Shown piece after piece: positions 14,512 through 28,800 of a DNA stretch of 64,000 bases. The position numbers and the translations under genes are program-made. Position 1 is the stretch's first letter, and the number at the start of each line of letters is the position of its first letter. The DNA comes from Lepus europaeus (Eukaryota; Chordata; Mammalia; Lagomorpha; Leporidae): assembly GCF_033115175.1 (NCBI RefSeq), contig NC_084836.1:63417097-63481096 (forward strand). The letters run 5' to 3'. Under the pieces are notes generated by a model that worked only from the letters and a program-made list of their open reading frames with translations, was not told the DNA's origin and made no database searches.

Positions 14512-15250
14512 GGCGCCCGGGCCCCCCCGCGCCCCCCACCCGGGCCGGCCATGCAGGGGGAATCACGGGGGGCGGGGCGGGGATGGCGCAGGGCGCACAC
14601 CCCCCCTCCCTCCTACCCGGGTCCAGGCTGGGGGAGGGGGGGAGGGATGGGATGGGGAGGGGGCGTCCAGGGGTGGACGGAAGTCTGGCCTGGAGGAGGG
14701 CTGGGGGCTCTGGAAAGAGGGCGGCGGGGGACCAGCCGCCGAGCTGGGCGGAGAGGGCTTCCGGAACCCTGTGGGTGCGGGGCCCAGGGTCCAGATGTCC
14801 AGCTGTGGGGGAGGATGGGTGGGAGAGGCTGGGCCGGGATGCGGCAGCCGCTCCAGCTCCGTCTCCGGCCTCTGGCTGGGGGTGGCTCTCGGCCCGGGCG
14901 GGGGAGGAGGCGGGGGCCGACTCCCCGAGCCACTGGCGCTGCGCGGGTCCGGCCGAGAGCGAGCCGAATAACAGGCCCGGCCGCGGTGCCGCCGCGGGGA
15001 GGGGCCTCTGCGGCCCGGCTCCGCCTCCCCCTAGCGCTCCCTCTCCTGCCCGCGCGGGGTTCCCGCCCCCGCCCCCTCCCCCTCCCCCAGGCACCACCAC
15101 GTTCCCACTCCACGTCCCCAGCGCCTCTGCCCCTCCTCCGAGGCCTGAGCTCCCCCGCCCCGGGCCTCCGCCCTCCCGCATCTCGGGGCTGGGGCTGCGT
15201 GCGGAGCGCTGGCTGGGGTTTAAGGCTGTCGGCGGGGTCGGCCTGGGTCG
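14400..15250 (-). promoter_or_regulatory. ARHGEF25: CpG island / proximal promoter of the short ARHGEF25 form
   Basis: Very high G+C with dense CpG around and upstream of the ATG at 14511. Many G-runs occur on the + strand. The long open frames on both strands here, up to 353 codons, are a by-product of the low A+T content. Confidence 0.65.
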
Positions 15251-15721
15251 CCCCTCTGCATCTGTGGTGGAGAACAGCTAGGCGGCCTGGGCGAATTTGT
15301 CCTGGGGTCGGGGCTGTCCCCAGGCGCGCGGGCGGGGGACCACCAGGGGATGCGCGTCTAGGGAGTTAGTTCTTTGTGGGGAACACAACCCAGGTGCCGC
15401 CCTGTGGCCCGACCCTCTTCCCTCCAGGCCCCGGGACTCCAGCTGAGACTAATCACCAATTAAGGCGAAGTCCCAGAGCCGGGGCTGGCGGGGGGCCAGG
15501 GGTGGGGCGCGGGACACTCGGCCTGCGGGGGCTCGGGAACGGCCGAGGTGAGGGACACATATCAGACAAGAGGGCGACGAGCAGCGTGGAGGTCTCAGCG
15601 ATTACATGGGTCTCGTGCAAATTAGATGCCAGCCTTTATGCTAATAAGAGCAGAATGTTTTTGAAGTCGCCACTTCGCGCAGGATGGCAAACCACACCCC
15701 AGCCCACCCGCTGCTCCTCAC

Positions 15722-16189
15722 CGGGCTGCGGAGGCCTGGCGAGGACCTCACCTTCGCGCTCCCGGCTCGGACCCGCCTCGGCACAGTTAGCCTCTGGCTC
15801 GATACACCCCGGGCCCTGGGGGCTTCTCTTAGGGGGCTGCGGGGACAGAGGAGCGTAAGGCACCCGCCCTCCCTGGCAGCCTTGACCCCCCCCCTTCCTC
15901 CCGCCTGTCAAAATCCACATTTTTATAAAAGGGTCTCCCCGGACATGGCTGTGGCCATCGGAAGGAAATCCACGGACTTCCGCGACTGCCCTGCAGAACA
16001 CTTGTTTGCAGGTAAACTGAGTTGGGAGGTGCCGCGCTCCTGAGGGCCCCCAAAGATCCCCCGAATCCACCGTAATCCCCACTTTCTTACCCCATCCTGC
16101 CCGGGTACGGCGCATGCGCGCAGCATGCCCCCCATGACCCCCAGTATCCGGTCAGTGCGGCCAGGGGCGGGGCGGTCCGGGGGCTTCAT
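15722..16189 (-). CDS. ARHGEF25: ARHGEF25 alternative 5' coding exons (619-residue form)
   Basis: Exon 16091-16189 begins with ATG at 16187-16189 and encodes MKPPDRPAPGRTDRILGV then MGGMLRACAVPGQDG, ending in phase 0 at GTAAGA. Exon 15722-15836 follows a CGCAG acceptor, encodes PPKRSPQGPG through REREGEVLARPPQP and ends in phase 1 before GTGAGG. It joins the AATCC start of the exon at 13563 to give QPESYS. Replacing the 32-codon exon at 14415-14511 with these 71 codons raises the length from 580 to 619, the size of the second human isoform. The first exon lies ~1.7 kb upstream of the other start, so an upstream alternative promoter is inferred. Confidence 0.85.
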
Positions 16190-16620
16190 GCTGGACCCCT
16201 ACCCTGCTCCAAGTTTCAGGGCCGAGGGGGCACGGAAGCTGGGGGGGCTCTGAGGCCTGAGCGCGTCCGGGGAGTTGCTGCTGCCGAATCCGCCCCCTGC
16301 CCGGCTCCGCCCCCGCTCCCACCCCAGCCAAACTTTGCAAAAGGGGTAGGGTTGTTCCTCTCTCTACAACCATAGCTCAACAACAAACAAACCCCTCTTG
16401 ATCCTGATTCCAATATCGAAGCGCGTGACAGGGCTTCGCAGCGTTGCTACAGAGCCCACAGCGCGCATCGCGTTTTTGCAGCTCCTCCCCAAGCAGAGGC
16501 AGCTGGAAAGGCTCACCGGGGTTCCCAGACACCCCCCCCCCGCCCCCTCCCCGCAAGCCCCACTCCCCCACCCTGCCCCCACCCTTGCAGGGAACACAAC
16601 GGGTGTGGCATAGAGAGTTG
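16190..16620. other. Short spacer between DTX3 3' end and upstream ARHGEF25 start
   Basis: Only about 430 bases separate the DTX3 polyadenylation signals from the upstream ARHGEF25 ATG. The sequence must hold the upstream ARHGEF25 promoter and 5' UTR. GC-box-like GGGGCGGGGC sits at 16164-16173, just inside the first exon. Confidence 0.5.
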
Positions 16621-16630
16621 CATATTTTAC

Positions 16631-16642
16631 TTTATTTTTATT
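16631..16642 (-). promoter_or_regulatory. DTX3: Tandem polyadenylation signals of DTX3
   Basis: Two back-to-back TTTATT hexamers on the + strand read as AATAAA twice on the - strand, about 620 bases past the DTX3 stop. Confidence 0.7.
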
Positions 16643-17261
16643 AAATTAAAAGCTACAGTCTGGCGGCGATTCCAGAAGGGGGTAAGGAGGCTCCTTATAG
16701 GGGGCAGAGAAGAGCAAGGGAAAGACAGACTGACAGAGACAGACACAGGAGAGAAAGGACAAGATTAAGGTGGGAGAACTGTATCTGATGAACACACACA
16801 CACACACACACAGAGCCGGCTCCATGGGGGGCTCACATCAGCCCAATTCCTCCTCCCCCACAAGGAAGTTCAGCAGTGGAGCAGTATGGGGGGTAGGGAT
16901 TCCAGGGACCCTCCCCACCCCTCCCCACCCCAGGTCTTTCTGTTTAGTCACTGGAGCACAGCACATACCAGGAAAAGCCAAGGGCACTGGAGGGCCTAGG
17001 AGCGGGGAGTATGTACACCGGGAGTGGGAGCAGAGCCTTGGGATCAGCCTCTGCCAGAAGGGAGTGGCTCACAGGGCACTGAAGCACTTGGCCAGTGAGG
17101 GACAGGGGAAGGTGTGGGCCCTCTCCCTCTGAGCTCCCTCCCCGGTCAGACAGGTCCCCTACTTGTGTGGTGTGGAGGGGACAGGGCAGGGGGGAGAAGA
17201 ACAGAGGCTTCCAGTGGGTCCTAGTAGAGGACAACAGGGGCCTTGGCAAAGGGGATGTCCT
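16643..17261 (-). other. DTX3: DTX3 3' UTR
   Basis: Sequence between the DTX3 stop (17262-17264) and the tandem AATAAA signals. It contains a (CA)n tract at 16792-16813 and no coding potential that I can support. Confidence 0.7.
16792..16813. repeat. (CA)n microsatellite in DTX3 3' UTR
   Basis: About 11 CA units without interruption. Confidence 0.9.
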
Positions 17262-19449
<2,188 letters not shown>

Positions 19450-19470
19450 TCTGGACAGGACGAACGACAC
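19450..19470 (-). other. DTX3: DTX3 start-codon region: GTG or split ATG at an acceptor site
   Basis: The seven codons before the ATG at 19449 read GTG TCG TTC GTC CTG TCC AGA. They correspond to human MSFVLSR with GTG in place of the initiator. The preceding bases CCCTTTCACCCTGGGGGCAG look like a 3' splice site ending just before TGTCG. The initiator may therefore be split, supplied as A|TG by an upstream exon ending in A; otherwise translation starts seven codons later. Confidence 0.55.
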
Positions 19471-21367
19471 TGCCCCCAGGGTGAAAGGGACTCAGGGTGG
19501 GGGGTCCCCATGGACAGATGCCAGTGCCTCTACATCAGGCTCCTGCCAAAGCCCGCATGACCCCTATACTCTCAAAGCCGAGCTTCCAGCCCCTCCCCCA
19601 GCTCTACCTTCCATTGAACCCCAGCACCCACTGAAGGCAAGAGTTTCCATAACTCTATTATGATCGAAACATCAGTCTGGCTGTTTCTTTCCGTTCTCCC
19701 CCTACACAGAAACAATGTGTCCCTCTGCCCCCTGGGGAGAGAGTTTTGATGCTCCCCCCTCCTTTGCTCACTTTGATCCTGAAGAGCTTAGAATTGGCAT
19801 GCAGGCTCACTCTCTCTTTCCTGCTCCTTACTTGTGGGCTGTATCACCTGGTAGGGTGGGAAGGAAGAGGAAAAAAAGTAAGAAACCCCTTCCACCAATT
19901 CCCACAGGTCCCAACCCAGCAGCTGTGAAACAGAGGCAGGAGTGTGTCTCTGAGTGTAGATTACCAGGAATAGGGTTACTTGGGACTCGGGAGGGAGGAG
20001 ATCCATGTATGGGTGGAAGGTGAGGTTCCCACAAGGGGCAAGTACCTGGAAAGCCCATGGAAGATGACGGCAGCAGAAGCCCCCCTATATCCACACTCAG
20101 CTGACCAGGGCTGGGGGAGGGTAAACAGTTACCTTAGCAAATGTCCTCTCTCTCCCTGCCAGCCCAGAAACAAAACTTCTCCCAGGTGCTCTCCTCCCCT
20201 GCAGAATGCCATTCCCAGCCTCCCCCCAGGTTGCAAGAGGCACTGTGACCTGCTAACCTTCCCAACCTTCCTCTTCTCAGCTCCAGCTCTGGGGCTCCCC
20301 AAAAAGCCCAGGGTCCAAGTAAGAGAAGGCAACACAGCAAAAGCCCACATCAGTGGAGCTTTCTTGTCACCTCCCTCAGATCACATAGACAAGAAATTGC
20401 CCTGTGCTCCCCAACTCCTCGCCCTGCTCCCACTGTCCCAAAGAATTCTGCCCTTATGCCAGTGAGCTGAAGTTAGGGGTGCAGAGAGTGGCAGCGGCCC
20501 CTGCAGTAACAAAGTTCTCACTGTCACCTTTGAGACCCAGCATGTCCGCGGGGCTGCTTGCCAGCTCCCTGGTCTGCATTTAGGGAGGGGCAGGGCTCAG
20601 GGGCGCAGCTGGAGGGGTCAGAGGCATCCCCTGAGCCCTGTCAGATTCAGTCACTGGGCTGTCCTCACAACACCTCCAAATGCAGCTTGTCAACTAGAAA
20701 GAGGGGCCATGTGACCTCAATTTCTTATCTGATCCAAAAAGGAGCAGCTGTCCCTTTGTGCCTCCATCGTAGTCTGCTCAAGGCCAGATGGCCCTCGGAT
20801 TCAGAAAGTGACACTGGACCTTAGAGCCCCTAGTGCCTGTCCCCTTCCCGACCGGGGAGACCCCTAGGACCTAAGTGTCCTAGCTCCAAGTCCTGCTGGC
20901 ACAGAAGAGGGAGGCGGGGCCACCGCTTAGGCTGGGTCTGTGATTCCTCTGGGGCAGCCTGGCCGGACTCGGGCCCAGTTCTGGTCTCCAGACAGAGGGT
21001 GGAGGCAGGGACAGCCCGGAAGGGCAAGGGTCCCTCGGGGCATCCACTGTGGCAGCTCCACCCCTCCCCCCACGACCCCCCTCAGGTCCCGACCTGGAAC
21101 CAACTCCCCACTTCCCCTACTCGCCCAAGCCCCCAGAGCCTCACCACCAGCTGGGTGGTGTACGGCGGCCTGATCGCGGCCCTCAGAACCCCCAGACGGA
21201 GGTCGGGGCCGGAGGATGAGAGAGATGAAGGGCCGGGCACCGAGGGGGGGCGACCGGCGCGGTGCGTGGGGGGAGGGGATGCCAGAGGAGATGGGGGGGG
21301 CGTGCGGGGGCCGCGAGCGGGGGCCGGGGGGCGCGTAGTGGGTGTGGGGGGCTCCGGGCTCACCTAC
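19471..21367 (-). other. DTX3: DTX3 5' intron region
   Basis: No coding exon is recognisable. Pyrimidine- and purine-rich segments alternate and no SINE is present. Additional untranslated 5' exons of DTX3 could lie here but I cannot place one. Confidence 0.5.
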
Positions 21368-21450
21368 CTCTCGTCAGCGCCGCCATTGCCGGTCACATGA
21401 CTGAGGCTGTTGCTGGGATGACGGTCCGGGCCTTAGCAACAAGGAGGGGG
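21150..21450 (-). promoter_or_regulatory. DTX3: CpG island, probable DTX3 promoter and first exon
   Basis: Dense CpG and G-runs surround a - strand ATG at 21384-21386 (MAALTR) followed after 19 nt by a strong donor GAG|GTAGGT at 21368. Position about 2 kb upstream of the DTX3 coding exon and orientation suggest the DTX3 first exon. Joined directly to the acceptor before 19469, the frame reads MAALTR-V-SFVLSRMAAC without a stop. Confidence 0.5.
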
Positions 21451-22655
21451 GGGGAGACCCTGAGAGGGTTGGGGGGGCTGCAGGGGTGCAGTGAGGCACT
21501 GAGGAAGAGGGAGGACAGCACCCTCTCTCCCCTCACAGGTGATGATTACCGCTTCCCTTGACCCCTGCTATGCGGGAGCCCCTGCCCTTCCGCCCCAAAA
21601 CAAAAATGGAGGCGCAGTCCCAGGCTTGGGAGGGAGGGGTGGCGTCATGTAAGTGAGGGTAGGAGGTTAAATCCCTCAGAGACGCCACCCTCCTCGCGCC
21701 CCTCCTCTCCTTTCCCAGCCAGCTGCGTGGCAGCTTCGGGGGGCGGGGGCTGGAGGGGCAGGGTTTGCGAATCCTTGTGCGGGAAGGGACTTGGGAGGAA
21801 CGAGGCGGGATGGGAAGGGGCACAGTGAAAAGCAGCGCACTGATTCTAAAACAGAAACGTCTCCTTACGAGCGGCTCCGGGGCCCTCCCTCCCCCCTGGC
21901 CTCTTCCCAGATCACCTGGGACCCCCACCATCTGCGTTCACACTAGGGGACTGCCTGATCCTTCCCCTTCCAGGACTGGGGTAGTGAGGCTGGTGCAGAA
22001 TGGCCAAGTGAATACACTGTTTTGTTTTTCAAATCACTGGGGGTGGTGCTGGTGTCAGTGTGTGGTTCTAATAGAGTTAAAAACTCAGAAAAGAGAAAAA
22101 AAAAAAAGCCAGCTCTGTTCTGCTTCCCACGTCAGGCAGTCTCCGCCCCCACCCAGCTCACTTCCCTGGGGCCACATCAAGCCAGGTTTTTCCACCAGCA
22201 AGGCCGTAGGCCAAGCTACACTCACTCTCCCAGACTGCCAACAGCCCCTACTCCCCCACCCCTTTCTTCACTTTCCCAGGCCCCTGTGCTACTCTGCCTG
22301 CCCTTCAGGGGGTGCACGGTGGTTCCCACCCTGGGGGAACACTGGGTTCCTCTGCCTTTAGCTGCTGGCCAGACAGGCCTACTCACCTTTCCAGAGACTG
22401 GTGCTGGGAAGGCCTCAGAGAGGGAGGGTCACCCTCCCATGCCTCCCTGGCCCCCCCCACACCCCCTTCCCAGAGGTGATTGTTTCCCACTCCTGTGCAC
22501 ACCCATCACTAGCTGTTGCGTTCACAGCCTTCTGCCTAAAAACCTATGCCTAGTGGGGGCCCAACACACCTCGAAGGCCAGAAGTACCCCTAAGTACAGG
22601 CTTTCTCAAAGTTTTTTTTTTTTAGAAAAGGCAATTCTGTAAAGGAATTGAATAA
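21451..22655. other. Intergenic region between DTX3 and PIP4K2C
   Basis: No exon, SINE or recognised repeat. Head-to-tail arrangement on the - strand: the PIP4K2C 3' end is at the right and the DTX3 promoter at the left. Confidence 0.5.
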
Positions 22656-22709
22656 TTTATTTTCTGTATTGTAGTAGTAATGGGAGTAAATACACAAGAT
22701 CTTTTTATT
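22656..22709 (-). promoter_or_regulatory. PIP4K2C: Polyadenylation signals of PIP4K2C
   Basis: AATAAA on the - strand at 22704-22709 and again at 22656-22661, with a further hexamer at 22830-22835. These lie 1.85-2.0 kb past the PIP4K2C stop, giving a 3' UTR of about the expected length. Confidence 0.6.
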
Positions 22710-24684
22710 AATAAAACAAAAAAGAGGAAAAACAGAAGCAACAAATGAAGACCATACTGCCCATGATACATCAGCCACATGGCCAGAACACCCACTTCTA
22801 AAGGACAATGGTTGCTGGTGTCACCGAGTTTTATTGCATTCGACAGGGAAAAGGTAGCAGGCTGGAATGAAAACGGTCCATCAGGGCCAGACAGGAAAGC
22901 ATTAGAGGGGTTCCAACCCCCAGCTGGGGACTCCTCTTGCTACTTCCTTTTGGAGATTAAGGGGAGCCAGGGCTTCTCCCTGTGACCTCATGACCTCTTG
23001 TGAAACTGATCAGTCCCAGCCAGACACAAAGAAAAGCAGCCCTGCAGCCCCAAGGGCAGTTGCTTGCATCCACCTTTCCGTTAACTGTGGGGTCCCAGAC
23101 CAGAGTGCCAGGGTTCCACACCCGCCTCCAGCTCCTGATGCAGACCCCGGGAGGCCACAGTGACGGCTCAAGTGATTGGTTTCCTGCCACTCAAATGGGA
23201 GACCTGGACTGAGTTCCCAGCTCCCAGATTCAGCCCTCAGTCCTAGCTACTGTGGGCATCGGGGGACACGAACCAGTGGATGGGAACTCTTAACTGTCTC
23301 TCAAATTAAAAAAAAGAAAGTTTAAGTGTGGGAAGCTCCAAGGCGCTGGAGGACAACCTGGAGCATGGGTGCTCTGGCTCCAAAGGCACTGGGAGAGGGG
23401 AGGACACTCTATCTCACAGTCCTCCACGTCCTGAGACTATCACGCCTCAACTCCTCTCTGCAGAGGCTGGGTGACAGAGCTATGGCTCTGACTCTTCTCT
23501 GGGGGTGGAGAGTGAAGATGACAAAGACGGCCATCTGTCCCCTGGGAGACACAGTAGCAGTAAAGACAGGACAGAGGAGAACAGCATAACAAGTCCAACT
23601 GGAGAAAGGGCTTGAGAAGGGGTGAGGGAAGGAAGTCTGTTAGGCATAAACATCCAGGGCGCGGGGGAGGTTCCCACACGCAAGCCCATGCAGAGCTAGT
23701 CCTCTGCGGGGAATAACGCTCGGATGGCCAGACAGGAAAGCAAACTTCACAGGGCAAATGCATCATGCACTGCCGGCTCATCATCCCAGAACAGGCCACA
23801 GTCCCCGCCCCATCACGTCCAGCTCCAGAGCTGGCCACTGGCCCACTGAAGAGTTCCAGCCCCCAGAGGGCTGTGACGGTCTCGTGAAGAACAGCGACAG
23901 TCACACAACTTCACCCAGGCGTGAATGCTTCGGGCCATCCCTGGCCTCCCCGTGCAGGGGTGGTGGTGGTGGTGCAAGTGAAAGGAGGGGAGAGACTGGA
24001 GAGGGGTCACTCCTCGACAGAGACCCTCTCCAGTGCCTGGCATCATCACAGGAGTCCTCTTAGAGCCCACCTCCATGAGGGGCCAGGCTGCTGACCACCC
24101 TCCAACCCCCGCTCTGTGTCAGACTGGACGTAGTCCATCAACGTGTGTGCGTGCCTGCACCCACATCTGTAGTGTCTTCAAAGTCCTCCATCCCAGGGCC
24201 TACCAGGAGGGAAGCACGCCAGAGTGAGATCTGCAAAGTCAGACACTCTGAGGTCATCCCCCACAGCAAAGTGCATCCAGAGCAGCTGCTTGAGCCAGGT
24301 CCATCTGTCCCGTCAGGTCCTGAAGATGGCCAACAACCCCCTGCCCCCAGCTCCTCCTATTTTATAGAAACAACAGGGTATTTGACAAAGATCAAGGCAC
24401 TTGGGAGACAGTCAACCATAACACTCTAATAAAGCAAGCAGACGTGTTGCAGGGAGGAGGGAGGGAAGAAACGTGGACAAAGGGGAGGAAGGACGATGTA
24501 TTTCTGAGGGTCAGGAAGAGCCTGTTCCACAAGATGGGGTTACTTGGGTGGAAGGAGCCTGCAGAGTGGATTTTAGCAAAAGAGGAAGAGAAGCAGTGGC
24601 CAGAACATCCACAGTTCCCCCAAGCCTCTGAGAGCCCCACCACCTTGAATATGAAGCAGCAGTCACCGTGGAGCTGGCAGTCTC
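22710..24684 (-). other. PIP4K2C: PIP4K2C 3' UTR
   Basis: Noncoding sequence between the stop at 24685-24687 and the polyadenylation signals. It contains a degraded C-SINE (about 23085-23318). Confidence 0.65.
23085..23318 (+). mobile_element. Degraded C-SINE in PIP4K2C 3' UTR
   Basis: The hallmark phrases GAGACCTGGACTGAGTTCC and GAACCAGTGGATGGGAACTC are present, with an A-rich tail. The tRNA-like head is poorly preserved, so the left border is approximate. Confidence 0.65.
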
Positions 24685-25777
24685 TTAGGCAAAGATGTTG
24701 GTAATAAAATCCAAGAACCGCTTAGCATACTGCTCGGGATGGACCGTGGAAATCTCCGCCCCTGCCTGTGAAGGAGGTGTGGACAATGTCAGTGGGTCAG
24801 GCAGCGCCACCAGCCTTCCCCAGCCCCAGGGGCCAAGCCACCCCGGCCAGTCCCATCCTTTCTGACCCCACTGCTCAGGCACAGAAGGTGCTCTCTGCCG
24901 AAGGAACAGTCAGGCCAGGAGAGGAAGGGCTTTGGAATCCTCACCCCATGCTTGACGGTCTTAGCTGCGTGCGCTGCTTTCTTCTTGGCATCATACTGCG
25001 TCAGGATGTCAATGAGGCCCATGAAATACACCTCCTTCTGGGGGGCCCCTGCCGAGAGAGACCCACTATGAGGGACAGGACGCTCCCAATTCCCTTTCCC
25101 CACAAGACAGGCAATTTCATCTTGCAAAGCTAAGTGACCTCGCCACCCACCACCCAAGGACCACCCTCCCCTCTCCCCTCTTCCAAGTCCAGGATCTCTC
25201 TCACCCTCGGCGCTCCGGATGGCGTAGACATCAATGAAGGACTCAAATTCTCCAGGGCCCAGGGGCCGATGGGAATGGATGTAGCCTCCGATACCCTCAG
25301 GGGAGGTGCCATAGGAGCCCACCAGAGCAGGCGGTCCAGTCAGGTTACAGTCCCCATCCCACTCCGACTCGTCCTCCCGCACGGGCCCCTCCTCCTCTGG
25401 TTCAGAGCCCCGGATGATGTCGTGGATGCCCAGCAGAAGGCTGTAGTCCATGATCTTCAGCTGCACTAGAAACTGAGACCCACTGGCACGTCAGACACCC
25501 AGACTGCCCTCCCTGACCCCCAGGTACCACCCTTACTCCACGCTGAGTTTCCAGAGCTCCCCTGGGGAACGGAAGCGTAGACCGAGGTTGGGAGTATCTC
25601 ACTGCCTAGAGAGCCTAAGATCACCCTTTTACTCACTCCAGCCAAGCCCTCTGTGGGTAACCTCTAGAGTTTTCATGTCTCATACCCAACCCTCTACAGG
25701 CAGGGGACCCAGAGAATAAAGGGGAAGGGAGGGCCTTCCTCACACTGGGAATGGAAGAGACAACTTAAAAAAAAAAA

Positions 25778-25865
<88 letters not shown>

Positions 25866-28800
25866 AAAGAAAAAGGAAACAAGGCCATTCCCCAACCATC
25901 ACCTCCACGTCTCTCTTCAGCTTCTCTAGGAAGACTTTCTTCTCCTCTTCACCAATGTAAACTTTCTGGTTCTTGTTGAGAAAGTCCATATCCTTAAGGG
26001 TGGGCAATTCTTTAACCTAACAACAGGTAAGGGGACGTCTAGGGAACAGGTTCCTTCCCAAGGTCTCTCATCTCGCCTGGGCTCCTCTCCACCTCAGCGG
26101 CCTCTCTCTCCTCTGACTTCACACTGCGACACTTCCCCCAGGTCCCGTCTCACCTCCAGTGGCTTCCTGACACCCAAGTCATCGCAGCTTACCCCAAATC
26201 ACATCCCACTTTCTGCTTAGGATTTTCAGCCAACCCTCTCTACTCTTGCTTCTTAAGCAAAAAACAGCCATTTGCATACAAGAGCCCAGAATGGAGGGTG
26301 CGGCACTCCCCCCACACCATCCCCAAACCTTCCATATGGAACCACCCATGCCAGGGACAAAGCAGCAGCTCCCATTGCCCTTCCAACCCATCCAGGACAT
26401 CTCTCTTCCAGTGGTTGAAGATAAGAATACAGCTGGCGATCCCCATCCCTTTATGGACAGACAACGGTCTGTTCCTCCTAAGATCCCTTCCACCTGCACT
26501 CCCCCCTACCTCACCCTAGCTCCTAAAATTAGCATCACCTTTTCCTTATCACTGGCTTCCCGGGACACTAGGGAGCCCTGTGGAGAGACCAAGACAAAGT
26601 CAGCAGAAGTGGCTAAAAGAAGAGCCAGACCAAGCTCCTGAGCTGAGTGTTTACACTCACAGCCTTTTTTCTTTGAAAAGGGATCGTCCAGTGCCCCCCA
26701 GGCCCGGCCCGGCCTCACCTTGAGGTCATACTTCCGGTGCACAGGCAGACGGTGACTAAACATGTTGCGCATCACAAGCATGTAGCTGTCCTCGTTGTCC
26801 ACGCTGACTCGGTACATCCCCAGGAACTGGGGCAGCAGTGTGTTGCCGTGGCACTTCACGATGTACTGGGGTGGAGGGGGAGGAGGATGTGGGGAGAGGC
26901 TGAGCAGCGGAAACACAAACGGCCCAGGCAGCAGCCCAGGCATGGGAATTCAAGCACTGCTGCTCCACTCTGCTCCCAGTGGGACAGAAAACTTCAAAGG
27001 AGAGGCCACAAGAAAGGCCAGAAGTGGTGGCTGTGTCCTAAGAGGCGCCAGCAACCTGTGCACTTTCTGAATCCCCATCTCCTGTGACTTCTTCCACTTG
27101 CAGAATGTCTCTTAATCCTAAAGTGCCCTTTCTCATTTCTCCTTTATCATTCTTTGAGATGACAAAGAAAGCTATTATCCGTATCTTAGAGCCTCTCTAT
27201 GTGCAAGTGGTCAGAGAACCAGGATTAGTACATACATCTGCTTATCAATGACAAGATTTCATCCAGGCCCATGTTTCTTATAGAATGGCCTATAATTTGG
27301 ACTCTTAAAAAGTAGTCAGCAACGAACCTGTTTCCTATCTTATTCAACTCTCAGACCAAGAACATCAAAACACCCTCATTTCTCTTCTGAGATCTTCCCC
27401 AAATCCCTCAATTGTCAAATCCAATGGACATCCTGGTCAGTCATATTCCACCTGATCCTTCTGACCAGTCTCTCCTTAAAGCTCTCTTCACCCTCAGCTC
27501 CCATCTGAGGGGGTGGGATCTGATCCTGCTATCTGGCCTCAAATCATGGAGTGCACCAGGTCATGAAGAAAGAACATGCCCATAGCCTCTAGGGTGCGCT
27601 CAAGGGCTCTTCTCTCCACTTGCTCCTTAAGGCGCTGTCCTCAACCTTTTCATTTCACTGCACATACTTCCCTTCAATAATCTTGTCTATATTCAGAAGC
27701 GACTTTAGGGACTGGCGCTGTGGTGTAGCTGGTAAAGCCATCACCTACAGTGCCAGCATCCCATTTGGGCCCTGGTTCAAGTCCGGGCTACTACACTTCC
27801 GATCCAGCTCTCTGCTATGGCCTGGGAAAGCAGTAGAAGATGGCCCAAGTCCTTGGGCCCCTGCACCCACGTGGGAGCCCAGGAAGAAGCTCCTGGCTCC
27901 CGGCTTCAGATCAGCGCAGCTCCAGCCGTTGCGGCCAATTAGGGAGTAAACCAGCAGATGGAAGACGACAACCCCCTCCCTTTGTAACTCTGCCTTTTAA
28001 ATAAATAAATAAATCTTTAAAAAAAAAAAAAAAGAAGAAGAAGTGACTTTAAGTGGTAATAATGCTAAATGACCACTCATTCATTGCACAACTCTCATAT
28101 CAACACTCCTAGTCTCACCCTCTTTCCTGACTTCCATATCCACACCCCAACCACTTACCGGACACCTACAGCTGAACACACTGCAGAAACCTCAAAGCCA
28201 GTACGTCCAAACCAGACTATCTTTCTCTTTCCCAACTGTTGGTAAATGGGCAGCCAGTTATCCACAGCCAGGAATCTGGAAGGTTCTGTGCCCTAACTCC
28301 CACAGGTTTCCCGCAGGTCTTTCTTCCCATCTCTCACGGCTCTACAAGTGCCCTCTATCTCCCTCTGCCTAGAATGCGCTCTTCTACCTTGTTTAGAACT
28401 CCTATTTGTCCCTCCAGAATCAAATCCTACGATACCATCTCTAAAAATCTCGTCAAGTCTCCCAGTTGCAACTCCTTCCCCAGGTGACTTGGGATGCTCT
28501 TCTCTGCATCCCCAGAACATTCTGTACATAATTCTACTACTGCACACATCTTGCTGTGTGCAAATACTGGCTTAGTGTCTTGCCATCAGACCAAGAGCTC
28601 CTCAGGGGTCACAGCTGTCTCGTTCACCAGTTTCCCTACTGCCCAACAAGGGCCAAGTAACAATAGACATTAAATATGTGTTGAGTAGAACCTTTATTCC
28701 TTGCTCATTGATTGGGATGTGAGATTTTTCTTCTGTAGAAAGACATTCAGGAAAAGTGCGTTCATCATCAAAACACTCCATCAACCCCACGCTCCAAGTT

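Noticed and set aside
14308-15369. 353-codon + strand open frame and a 256-codon - strand frame over the ARHGEF25 CpG island
   Set aside because: Low-complexity G/P/R-rich translations from stop-poor GC-rich DNA; the frame overlaps the real ARHGEF25 exon antisense and has no homology signal.
25694-26007. Frames encoding long [11 protein letters not shown] runs
   Set aside because: Translation of the (GAAA)n/(CTTT)n microsatellite running on from PIP4K2C exon 7.
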